Source: Myxococcota bacterium
GTDB lineage: Bacteria; Myxococcota_A; Polyangia; Polyangiales; Polyangiaceae
Reading direction: 5' to 3'
DNA: 39,736 nucleotides
Assembly: GCA_963169165.1 (NCBI GenBank)
Contig: CAUJFL010000148.1
Span: 1-39,736, forward strand
The position numbers and the translations under genes were made by a program. Below the pieces are notes generated by a model. It saw nothing but the letters and a program-made list of their open reading frames with translations. It did no database searches and was not told where the DNA came from. Below are positions 32,435-39,568 of the stretch, piece after piece; position 1 is the stretch's first letter; every line of letters starts with the position of its first letter.

Positions 32435-33307
32435 TTACGACGCCCGCGCGGCGAGCGCGGTGACGACGACACCCGCGACCACCACCCCCGCGCCTGCCGC
32501 CTCGGCCCCCGACGGCGCCTCGCCGAGCCACGCGGCGGCGATCGCGATCGAGCCGAGCGTCTCGCCGGGCGACACGAGCGCGACGACCGACGGAGACACG
32601 CCGCCGCGCGACGCCCACTGCACGAGCGAGTGACCGACGAGCGTCGGGCCGAGCGCGAGCAAGGAGATCATCATCCACGAGCTCGCGGTGACCTCGGCGA
32701 CGGGCGCGTCGACCACCACGCACGCGACCGCGAGCAGCGCGCCGGCGAACGCATAGACGACGGTGACGTAAGCGGCGGGCGCCAGCGCACGCGACGCCGC
32801 CCTGGCCGCCCCCAGGTAGAGTCCATAGAGCGCGACCGCGACGATCACGAGCAGGTCACCCGAGAGCGTGTGACGCCCGCCGCCCGCGCCCCGCGCGACG
32901 ACCACGGCGCCGAGGGTCGCGAGCCCGACGCCGAGCGCCTCTCCGCGGGTCGGGCGCACCCGATGCCACGCCCACGCGGTCAGCACGACGGCGACCGGCT
33001 CGAGCGACACGAGCGTGACGGCCGCCGGCAGGCTGGTGCGCTCGAGGCCGACGAGGAAGAACCCGAAATGGAGCGCGAGCAGCGCGCCCGCCCCGAGCGC
33101 GCGCGCGACGCCGCCCGAGGAGGCCCGCGAGAGCTCGCCGACGATCGCGCGCGGACGCGCCGCGGCGAGCACGAACGCGGCGAGCGCGCACCTCCCCCCG
33201 GCGATGAGCAGCGGGTGGGCCGGCGCCGCGAGGCGCGCGAGCGGGCCGCTCCACGCGAACGCGAACGCCGCCACCGCGACCGCGACGAGCGCCCTCGACG
33301 AGCCCAT
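32435..33307 (-). CDS. EamA/DMT-family transporter
   Basis: 290 residues with ten predicted transmembrane helices in two EamA repeats. The first repeat ends around RPTRGEALGVGLATLGAVVVAR and the second around SIAIAAAWLGEAPSGAEAAGAGVVVAG, both with the family's G-E-x-x-x-x-x-x-x-G-x-x-L-I-x-x-G-V pattern. Members export amino acids, nucleosides or sugars across the inner membrane; the substrate is not predictable. ATG 33307 is the start and TAA (32437-32435) the stop, a rare stop codon in this window. It is antisense to an open frame running from the sulfatase-like gene, but the quality of the membrane protein leaves no doubt which strand is coding here. Confidence 0.9.
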   Translation of the reverse strand: MGSSRALVAVAVAAFAFAWSGPLARLAAPAHPLLIAGGRCALAAFVLAAARPRAIVGELSRASSGGVARALGAGALLALHFGFFLVGLERTSLPAAVTLVSLEPVAVVLTAWAWHRVRPTRGEALGVGLATLGAVVVARGAGGGRHTLSGDLLVIVAVALYGLYLGAARAASRALAPAAYVTVVYAFAGALLAVACVVVDAPVAEVTASSWMMISLLALGPTLVGHSLVQWASRGGVSPSVVALVSPGETLGSIAIAAAWLGEAPSGAEAAGAGVVVAGVVVTALAARAS

Positions 33308-33392
33308 CTCGACGCGGACCCAAACACCGTCAGCGCCCCCGCCGCAAGCGTCGGCGAGGCCCGAAGCGCTGGTGTCCCGGCGGCGCGCGGCC

Positions 33393-33398
33393 TATGCT
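33393..33398 (+). promoter_or_regulatory. TATGCT -10 element 8 nt before TTG 33407
   Basis: TATGCT is followed by 8 nt and the TTG start of the small lipoprotein gene. There is no Shine-Dalgarno. This is the third TATGCT placed just upstream of a start in this window. Confidence 0.45.
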
Positions 33399-33406
33399 CC
33401 GCGCGC

Positions 33407-34120
33407 TTGTCGAACGCCCGATCCTTCGTCGCCGCGATCGCCACGGTCGCGCTCTCGGCCTCGGCCCTCGCGGCGTGCGCTCCGCCGAAGGTGACGCTCG
33501 TCGAGGGGCCGCGCGAGTACGTGCCCTTCGACTACGACCAGATCCTCAGGCGCTGGACGCGGAGCGGCTCGCTGGTCGCGCTGGCCGAGCTCGACGACCT
33601 CTTGTCGGTGACGACGACGTTCGAGTCGTGGGATTTTCGCTGGGCCTACGCGGTGCGCTACGCCGACGACTACCGCCTGACGATGGAACAGCGCCGTGAG
33701 CTGCTCGAGCGCTCCTTGCGCGAGACCCGCGAGCAGCACCGCTTTTACGTGACGCTGCACGGCCCCAACCGCCGCTGGAACGAGCTCACCAAGCGCTCGA
33801 GCGCGTGGGTGCTGCGCCTCGTCGACAGCGAGGGCAACGAGACGGCCCCGGCGCGCATCGAGGCGGTGCGGAAGCCTGGCGCGGTCGAGCGAACTTATTT
33901 TCCTTACACCAACATCTGGCGGCAGGCGTTCCGCGTCAGCTTCCCCGTCAAGCGCGACGACGGCCGCCCCACCATCGATCCCGGCTCGAGCTCGTTCGGC
34001 CTGCGCTTCGCGGGGGCCCTCGGCCACCAGGATCTCACCTGGCAGCTCGCGCCGGGGGGCGCGCAAGCTCGCGAGATCGCCGCGGGAGGACCGCCCAACG
34101 TCGCCGCGCCGACCATGTGA
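33407..34120 (+). CDS. Small lipoprotein of unknown function
   Basis: 237 residues. The signal peptide ends in SALAAC (Cys20), directly followed by APPKVTLVEGPREYVPFDYDQILRRW with no low-complexity linker. The body alternates charged and aromatic segments and ends with a beta-rich region (VLRLVDSEGNE, GSSSFGLRFAGALG). I do not recognise a family; similar short lipoproteins are found as hypothetical proteins in myxobacteria. The start is TTG 33407, supported by the signal peptide and by TATGCT 8 nt upstream. It shares a 99-bp divergent region with the EamA gene and is followed 13 bp later by the PPIase gene, which has a Shine-Dalgarno, so the two form an operon. Confidence 0.72.
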   Translation: MSNARSFVAAIATVALSASALAACAPPKVTLVEGPREYVPFDYDQILRRWTRSGSLVALAELDDLLSVTTTFESWDFRWAYAVRYADDYRLTMEQRRELLERSLRETREQHRFYVTLHGPNRRWNELTKRSSAWVLRLVDSEGNETAPARIEAVRKPGAVERTYFPYTNIWRQAFRVSFPVKRDDGRPTIDPGSSSFGLRFAGALGHQDLTWQLAPGGAQAREIAAGGPPNVAAPTM

Positions 34121-34133
34121 CCCCGGAGACACC

Positions 34134-34622
34134 ATGATCCGCCGACTGCTCCCCGCGCTGCTCCTCGCCGCCGCTTGCAAAGAGCCCCCGAAGCTCGAGC
34201 CGACGCCGAAGAAGACCGACGAGCCGGCGCGCCCCGTCGCCGAGAGCCCGTTCGCGGCGCCGCCCGCCGCGAGCGCACCGAAGGCCCCGCCGACCACCAT
34301 CGTCGCCCAGCACGTCCTGATCGCCTACCGCGGCGCGAAGCGGGCTCAGCCGAGCGTCAAGCGCTCGAAGCCCGAGGCGAAGAAGCTCGCCGAGGAGCTA
34401 CGAAAGGCGCTCGTCGGCGCCGACGGCGAGGCGTTCACCGGGATGGTCAAGAAGCACAGCGACGATCCCGCCGCGATCGAGCGCCTCGGCTCGACCGGCA
34501 AAGTGAAGCGCGAGGATCTCGACAAGGCGTTCGCCGACGCCGCGTTCGCCCTGAAAGAGAACGAGGTGAGCCAGGTCGTCGAGACACCGTTCGGCTTTCA
34601 CATCATCCGACGCACACAGTGA
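34134..34622 (+). CDS. Parvulin-type peptidyl-prolyl isomerase lipoprotein
   Basis: 162 residues. The signal peptide ends in LAAAC (Cys15), then a Pro/Ala/Lys linker to about 55. The parvulin domain follows: QHVLIAYRGAKRA, the FTGMVKKHSDDP segment, and the C-terminal FALKENEVSQVVETPFGFHIIRR, the classic rotamase ending. It should help proteins fold at the envelope. The residue after the lipidated Cys is Lys, which in Myxococcus xanthus has been linked to sorting to the extracellular matrix. ATG 34134 has GGAG 9 nt upstream. Its TGA directly abuts the TGA of the converging gene, with no base between. Confidence 0.9.
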   Translation: MIRRLLPALLLAAACKEPPKLEPTPKKTDEPARPVAESPFAAPPAASAPKAPPTTIVAQHVLIAYRGAKRAQPSVKRSKPEAKKLAEELRKALVGADGEAFTGMVKKHSDDPAAIERLGSTGKVKREDLDKAFADAAFALKENEVSQVVETPFGFHIIRRTQ

Positions 34623-35474
34623 TCAGTCGCACTCTGCTTCGCAGTTGCTGGCGATGCAGAGGTAGAGATCGGCGAACGCCTTGTCACAAGACGCCGTCGG
34701 CTTGTCCAGCACCATGCAGTCGCAGAAGCACTCGTCGGAGACGCACGCGGAGTCGCACAAATCCGCGGTGTCGCTGCAGTCGAGGTTGCCCGAGACGAAA
34801 TTGAACGGCGTCGCGCAGTCAGTCTTGATACAGGCGCTGCACGCGGCGCTCGAGCTGCTCTTGAACCCCTGCGCGGCCACGCAGGCGGGCCTGGGCGCGA
34901 GGCAACCGGGAGACGCGGGGCACGCTTCGGCGGCGCGACCGGCGCAGTACGCGTCCCAGCCCGACTTGCAGCAGGTCGGATCGTCCGCGCACACCTTCGC
35001 GACGCACGGATCGCACGAGGCGTCCTTGGCGCCGCCGATCTTGCAGAGCGGGCCGCAGGCACCAGCGCCGCCGGTCGCGCTGCCGGCCGCGCCTCCGCCG
35101 CCAAAGGGATCTCCCGCCGCGCCTCCGCCGCCGAACGGGTCTCCCGCCGCGCCGCCATCACCCGCGTTCGCGGACCCTCCACCGCCGGCGGGGTCACCGG
35201 CCGCGCTCGTGCCTGCCTTGCCGCCCGGAGCGCTCCCCGACGCGCCCGACTTGCCGCCCGTCGCGCCCGCTTGACCCGCGCCAGCGTGACCACCTCCAGG
35301 CTGCGCGCCGCCCTGGGACGCGCCTGCCGCCCCGCCGGCGCCCGAGCCGGCCTGCGCGCTGCCCGCGCTCCCGTCTTCGGTCTCTTCGTCGGTCGACTCA
35401 GCCTTGCCGGACGCGCACGCGACCGCGAGCGAGGTCATGACCACCGGCACCAAGATTTGCATCCAACTCCGCAT
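34623..35474 (-). CDS. Cys-rich secreted lipoprotein with Gly/Ala linker
   Basis: 283 residues. The signal peptide ends in LAVAC (Cys20). Residues about 35-130 are a Gly/Ala/Ser linker that includes two copies of a ten-residue GGAAGDPFGG-type unit encoded by a 30-bp repeat. The C-terminal 150 residues have about 25 Cys, with pairs such as CDPCVAKVCADDPTCC and DECFCDC, and the region CCKSGWDAYC resembles a Cys-rich myxobacterial secreted module of unknown function. ATG 35474 is preceded by TAGTGG (minus strand, 35486-35481) 6 nt upstream. It is divergent from the larger MopE-like lipoprotein gene; the GDPFGGG repeats echo those in the second of those two proteins. Confidence 0.72.
   Translation of the reverse strand: MRSWMQILVPVVMTSLAVACASGKAESTDEETEDGSAGSAQAGSGAGGAAGASQGGAQPGGGHAGAGQAGATGGKSGASGSAPGGKAGTSAAGDPAGGGGSANAGDGGAAGDPFGGGGAAGDPFGGGGAAGSATGGAGACGPLCKIGGAKDASCDPCVAKVCADDPTCCKSGWDAYCAGRAAEACPASPGCLAPRPACVAAQGFKSSSSAACSACIKTDCATPFNFVSGNLDCSDTADLCDSACVSDECFCDCMVLDKPTASCDKAFADLYLCIASNCEAECD
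35091..35150. repeat. Two tandem 30-bp repeats in a lipoprotein linker
   Basis: Units at 35091-35120 and 35121-35150 begin GCCTCCGCCGCC and differ at four bases. On the minus strand they encode a ten-residue unit containing GDPFGGGG. The unit is in frame with the Cys-rich lipoprotein gene. Confidence 0.8.
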
Positions 35475-35626
35475 CGAGCGCCACTATCCCTCCATGCCGC
35501 GCCGCGCAAGCGTTCTGCGTCGCCAGCAACGAAATCGCGACGCGGGCGGCGGTCGCGGGTTGCGCGAGACCACCCTGGTCGCGTACTCTGCGCGGTGCTG
35601 GCGTCGCCTCTCTTCCCGGCGCCCCG

Positions 35627-35632
35627 AAGGAG
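35627..35632 (+). promoter_or_regulatory. Strong Shine-Dalgarno before the MopE-like lipoprotein
   Basis: AAGGAG lies 7 nt before ATG 35640. A TACTCT hexamer at 35584-35589 may be the -10, giving a leader of about 45 nt. This is the normal leadered architecture, in contrast to most operon-leading genes here. The rest of the 165-bp gap (35475-35639) shows only the divergent promoter of the gene on the other strand. Confidence 0.6.
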
Positions 35633-35639
35633 CTTGAAG

Positions 35640-37895
35640 ATGACCCTCTCCCCCGTTGCCCGAAGCGCGCGCCGAGGCGCCAGCATCCTGTCCCTGATGA
35701 CCGTCGCGGTGGTCGCTGTCGCGGCGTGCAGCGGAGACGGCGAGGTCACCTCCGCTGGCGGCGGCGCCAACACCGGCGCTGGCGCCAAGGCCGGGAGCGG
35801 CAGCGGCAACGGAGGGAACGGGACCGGTGGCAAGGCCACGGCGGGCGGAGGCGGCGGCTGCGCGTTCGCCAACTGCGGCGGCACCGGCACCGGCGCGGGC
35901 GGCGGCAGCGGCGGGTTCGTCTCGGCGGGCAACGGCGGCAAGTCGGGCGGCTCGACCGGCGGCGGCGCTGGCGGCGCGGCGGGCGGCACGTCGACTGGCG
36001 GCTCCGGCGGCGCCTGCGTGAAGAAGCCCGGAACCCCCGGCCCCATCAAGGCGACCACGCGGCCCCCAGTCGACAACGAGTGCGACGCGACCAAGCTCCC
36101 GCCCGGCTGGACCGGCATCCCCGAGGGCGCGACTGGCAACGGCTTCGACGACGACGGCGACGGCCTCGTGGACGAGGGCTGCGACTGCCCCGGCGCCGGC
36201 GCGACCAAGGACTGCTACCTCGTGCCGTCGACGCAGGTCGATCCGGCGACGAAGGTCCCGGTCGGGATCTGCAAGCAGGCGGGCAAGGTCGCCTGCACCG
36301 CGGGCGAGTTCGGCAAGGTCTGGTCAGGACAGTGCATCGGCGGCATCAAGGCCGACGCCGAGGTGTGCACCGGCGGCGACCGCGACTGCGACGGCCTCGA
36401 GAAGAACCCGGCCGCAGGATGCGAGTGCATCCCGCAGGATCCGCTCCTCTGTCCGACCGGCCCCATCTACACGTCACCGTTCCCCGATCCGAAGAACGTC
36501 GGCCAGTTCTCGGCGCAGCCCAACGATCCCAAGTCCATCGACGGCGTCGACGGCGCCACGTGGTTCGACCCGAAGATCCTCGACCCCAAGGTCGCCGGAA
36601 ACGTGAAGAACTGGCGCTGGACAGTGGTCGGCGGCCCGTGTGACGACATCCTGCCGCACCCCACGTTCGCCCTCTTCCCCGGCAAGGACACGACCGGAGA
36701 CTTCGCGACGACCCACCTCGGGACGGAGACGAGCCTCCTGCCGCAGATCCCCGACAAGAGCCAGCCGAACCCGACGCTGCCCGCCGGCACCAAGCAGGGC
36801 TACGTGGCGCAGGGCGGCAACACGCCGAGCAAGATCTACCCGGCGTTCTCGCTCTCGGGCGACTACTACGTGACCGGCAAGTTCACCTACAAGGACCCGG
36901 TCAACGGCCAGGACAAGGAGGGTCAGTGCACCCAGCTGGTCAAGGTGCGCGCGCCCGGCCTCCGCGTCGAGCTCTGCTGGCCCGAGGTCGGCTGGTCTGG
37001 CGATCCGACCAAGCCCCAGGTCGACAACGACGTCGATCTCCACGTCTCGCGGCTCCAGGGCAACCCGACGGGCGACGGGAAGCACGGCTGGTTCGACTCG
37101 GCCGGCAACGCGCCCAACAACGACGACTGTTACTACTCTCCCAACTCCGCCTGCGGAAACCGCACGAAGTCCGGCGTCAACGCGACGCCCGGCTGGTACA
37201 GCAACGAGGTCACCAACGAGCCGGGCGGCGTCGGCGTCTGTCACGGCTGGGGCTCGCGCCGCTTCTCGACGCGTCCCTGCACCAGCCCGCGCCTCGATCG
37301 CGACAACCTCGACTGCGACTCGGCGATCGCCGATCCCAACGCGCCCGAGCAGGATCCGGGGCAAGTGGGCGAAAATTATCACAATTTCTGCGGCCCGGAG
37401 AACATCAACCTCGACGGCCAGGTGCTGAAGTCGGGCGACAGGTTCGCGATCGGCGTGCAGTGTTACAACTGCGTGCAGGGTACCAACAACACCCCGAACG
37501 CGAAGCCCGCGCGCCCCCGCGTCAACATCTACTGCGACGGCGAGCTGAAGTACTACTTCGGCTACGATCCGGCGGCGCTGATGAGCAAGCCCGATCAGTA
37601 CCCGCAGCTCTGGACGGAGGGCCAGCGCGACTACGGCTCGATGTGGCAGGTCGGCGTCGTCAACTGGAAGGGGGATCCCAAGGATCCCTGCGCGATCGAG
37701 GCCTCCGAGGCCGCCACCAAGTGGAACAAGGATCAGTGGCACCAGAAGTCCAACGGCTCGCAGTTCATCTGCGTGAACAACGGGCCGATGGACAACGGCG
37801 GCGCCAGCTTCAACCCGATGACCGCGCCGACCAGCTGGAAGTTCAAGGCCGACGGGACCTACCCGACCAAGGCCGCGGACATGTGCTCCAACTGA
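35640..37895 (+). CDS. Large MopE-like lipoprotein, first of a tandem paralogous pair
   Basis: 751 residues. The signal peptide ends in AVAAC (Cys30), then a Gly/Thr/Ser-rich linker to about 130. A MopE-type Asp-rich metal-binding motif, NGFDDDGDGLVDEGCDC, lies near residue 165. Farther on is a long module shared with the next gene: GLRVELCWPEVGW, DNDVDLHVSRL, DDCYY, a W-Y/F-S-N segment, CTSPRLDRDNLDCD and FCGPENINLD. Many Cys and few basic residues fit an extracellular, disulfide-bonded, possibly Ca2+-binding surface protein. I do not recognise the shared module as a named domain. ATG 35640 has a strong AAGGAG 7 nt upstream. The stop is 4 bp before the next start, so the two are co-expressed. 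Confidence 0.8.
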   Translation: MTLSPVARSARRGASILSLMTVAVVAVAACSGDGEVTSAGGGANTGAGAKAGSGSGNGGNGTGGKATAGGGGGCAFANCGGTGTGAGGGSGGFVSAGNGGKSGGSTGGGAGGAAGGTSTGGSGGACVKKPGTPGPIKATTRPPVDNECDATKLPPGWTGIPEGATGNGFDDDGDGLVDEGCDCPGAGATKDCYLVPSTQVDPATKVPVGICKQAGKVACTAGEFGKVWSGQCIGGIKADAEVCTGGDRDCDGLEKNPAAGCECIPQDPLLCPTGPIYTSPFPDPKNVGQFSAQPNDPKSIDGVDGATWFDPKILDPKVAGNVKNWRWTVVGGPCDDILPHPTFALFPGKDTTGDFATTHLGTETSLLPQIPDKSQPNPTLPAGTKQGYVAQGGNTPSKIYPAFSLSGDYYVTGKFTYKDPVNGQDKEGQCTQLVKVRAPGLRVELCWPEVGWSGDPTKPQVDNDVDLHVSRLQGNPTGDGKHGWFDSAGNAPNNDDCYYSPNSACGNRTKSGVNATPGWYSNEVTNEPGGVGVCHGWGSRRFSTRPCTSPRLDRDNLDCDSAIADPNAPEQDPGQVGENYHNFCGPENINLDGQVLKSGDRFAIGVQCYNCVQGTNNTPNAKPARPRVNIYCDGELKYYFGYDPAALMSKPDQYPQLWTEGQRDYGSMWQVGVVNWKGDPKDPCAIEASEAATKWNKDQWHQKSNGSQFICVNNGPMDNGGASFNPMTAPTSWKFKADGTYPTKAADMCSN

Positions 37896-37899
37896 CGAA

Positions 37900-39561
37900 A
37901 TGATGGTCCGGTCGGCTGCCGCCCTCGCGCGGCGAACGTCGGTCCTCGTCGCCGCGCTCTCGCTCGTACCCGTCGTCGACGCCTGCTCGGCGGCGGGTAC
38001 ATCGCCGCGCGTGGACGGCGCCGGGACCGCGGGGACCTCCAGCGGGGGCGCTTCGAGCGGCGGGGCGCCCTCGAGCGGCGCCGGCGGCGCGGTCGCCGGA
38101 GGTTTCGGCCAGGGTGGCGACCCGCAAGCCGGCGCCGGCGGCGATCCGTTCGTCGGCGGCGGCGCGGCGGGCATGGGCGCGCAGGGCGGCGGCAACACCG
38201 CCGGCGCGGGTGGCGGCACCAAGCCGCTGTGCGGCGCGGTCGCGACCACCTGCGGCGCGACGGAGCTGTGCGACGAGGACCACCTGGGCCTCGATGACGA
38301 CTGCAACGGCGTGGTCGACGACGGCTGCGACTGCGCGCCGGGGACCTCTCACTGGTGCTTCCGCGGCGACCCTGCCCTTCGCGGCACCGGCACCTGTCGA
38401 GACGGCGTCATGCGCTGCAACGAGGTCGGCAAGTTTGGCTCTTGCGGCGGCGGCAAGCAGGGCGTGGGCGACGACTCGTGCGTGGGCGGCGCTTCGGTTT
38501 GCAAGGACCTCGAGGCGGTGCCGTTCGCGACCGTGCAGCTCTCCAAGGGCACGGCGGGCTACGCCTCCGACGCCGATCCAGGCTCCGAGAAGTACGCGGT
38601 CACCTGCCCGTCAGGAGTGCAGACTTGCCCCGCGGTCGCCGCTTCGACCAGCAACGCCGCCAGCTTCCAGCCCCTGCAGTCGGGTGAGTACGAGGTCACC
38701 TACTCGAAGACCGTCGGCGGCGCGGCGGAGAGCTGCAAGTACAAGGTGTTCGTCGCGGCCGAGGGGCTGCGGGTCGAGCTCGCGTGGGACAACGTCGGCG
38801 TGGAGGGCGCGACGCCCGGCTCGGCGAAGGGCCCCGATCTCGATCTCCACGTTCACAAACCAAACACCACGACGCCGTGGGTCTTCGCGGGCGGCGGCGA
38901 CGACTGTTATTTCGGAAACTGCACGATCGACAGCTACGACGATCAGACGGGTCCGGGGGATCCGGCGCCCGGGCCGAGCTGGTTCTCCGACACGACGTCG
39001 CCCCACAACTGGACGCTGTACCCGGACCCGGCCAAGAACTCTTGCTACTTCGCGCCCCGCGGCACCGGCGACGCGTGGAAGGCCCAGAAGAAGGGCTGCC
39101 ACAACCCTCGGCTCGATCTCGACAACCACAGCTGCGACGCCGCGCAGACGGACCCGTCCCACCCCGCGTTCTGCGCGCCCGAGAACGTCAACTTCGACGA
39201 GCTCCCCGACGGCGCGTGGATCCGCGTCGCGGTGCACTATTTCGGCGTCTGCACCAAGACTTTGCCAACTCATCCGTCGTTGACGTTGCACTGCAACGGC
39301 GCGCCCATCGCCGAGCTCGGCTCGGTGCGCGAGGGCGGGCAGCTGAAGCCCTCGGGCTACGACGGCGTCGTCACGTTTCAGCCGTCCGACTGCCAGAAGG
39401 CCGTGTGGATCGCCGCTGACGTCCACGTGAAGAAGGCCGCCTGCGGCTACACTTGCACGGCCGTCCCGGTCTACGCCGACAAGGCCAAGAAGACGCCGCT
39501 CATCACCACCAAGGACATCGCGGCGCTGGCCTTCGGGCCAGGCTACCCGGCCGCGCCTTGA
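37900..39561 (+). CDS. MopE-like lipoprotein, second of a tandem paralogous pair
   Basis: 553 residues. The signal peptide ends in VVDAC (Cys29), then a Gly/Ala/Ser linker to about 108. The Asp-rich motif LGLDDDCNGVVDDGCDC near 130 is close to the canonical MopE repeat. The shared module with the upstream gene follows: GLRVELAWDNVGV, GPDLDLHVHKP, DDCYF, PSWFSD, CHNPRLDLDNHSCD and FCAPENVNFDELPDG. Compared with the upstream protein the region before the module is shorter and the C-terminus differs. ATG 37900 is used; ATG 37903 is equally possible. It converges on the partial gene at the right edge with 7 bp between stops. Confidence 0.8.
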   Translation: MMVRSAAALARRTSVLVAALSLVPVVDACSAAGTSPRVDGAGTAGTSSGGASSGGAPSSGAGGAVAGGFGQGGDPQAGAGGDPFVGGGAAGMGAQGGGNTAGAGGGTKPLCGAVATTCGATELCDEDHLGLDDDCNGVVDDGCDCAPGTSHWCFRGDPALRGTGTCRDGVMRCNEVGKFGSCGGGKQGVGDDSCVGGASVCKDLEAVPFATVQLSKGTAGYASDADPGSEKYAVTCPSGVQTCPAVAASTSNAASFQPLQSGEYEVTYSKTVGGAAESCKYKVFVAAEGLRVELAWDNVGVEGATPGSAKGPDLDLHVHKPNTTTPWVFAGGGDDCYFGNCTIDSYDDQTGPGDPAPGPSWFSDTTSPHNWTLYPDPAKNSCYFAPRGTGDAWKAQKKGCHNPRLDLDNHSCDAAQTDPSHPAFCAPENVNFDELPDGAWIRVAVHYFGVCTKTLPTHPSLTLHCNGAPIAELGSVREGGQLKPSGYDGVVTFQPSDCQKAVWIAADVHVKKAACGYTCTAVPVYADKAKKTPLITTKDIAALAFGPGYPAAP

Positions 39562-39568
39562 GCGCCAG

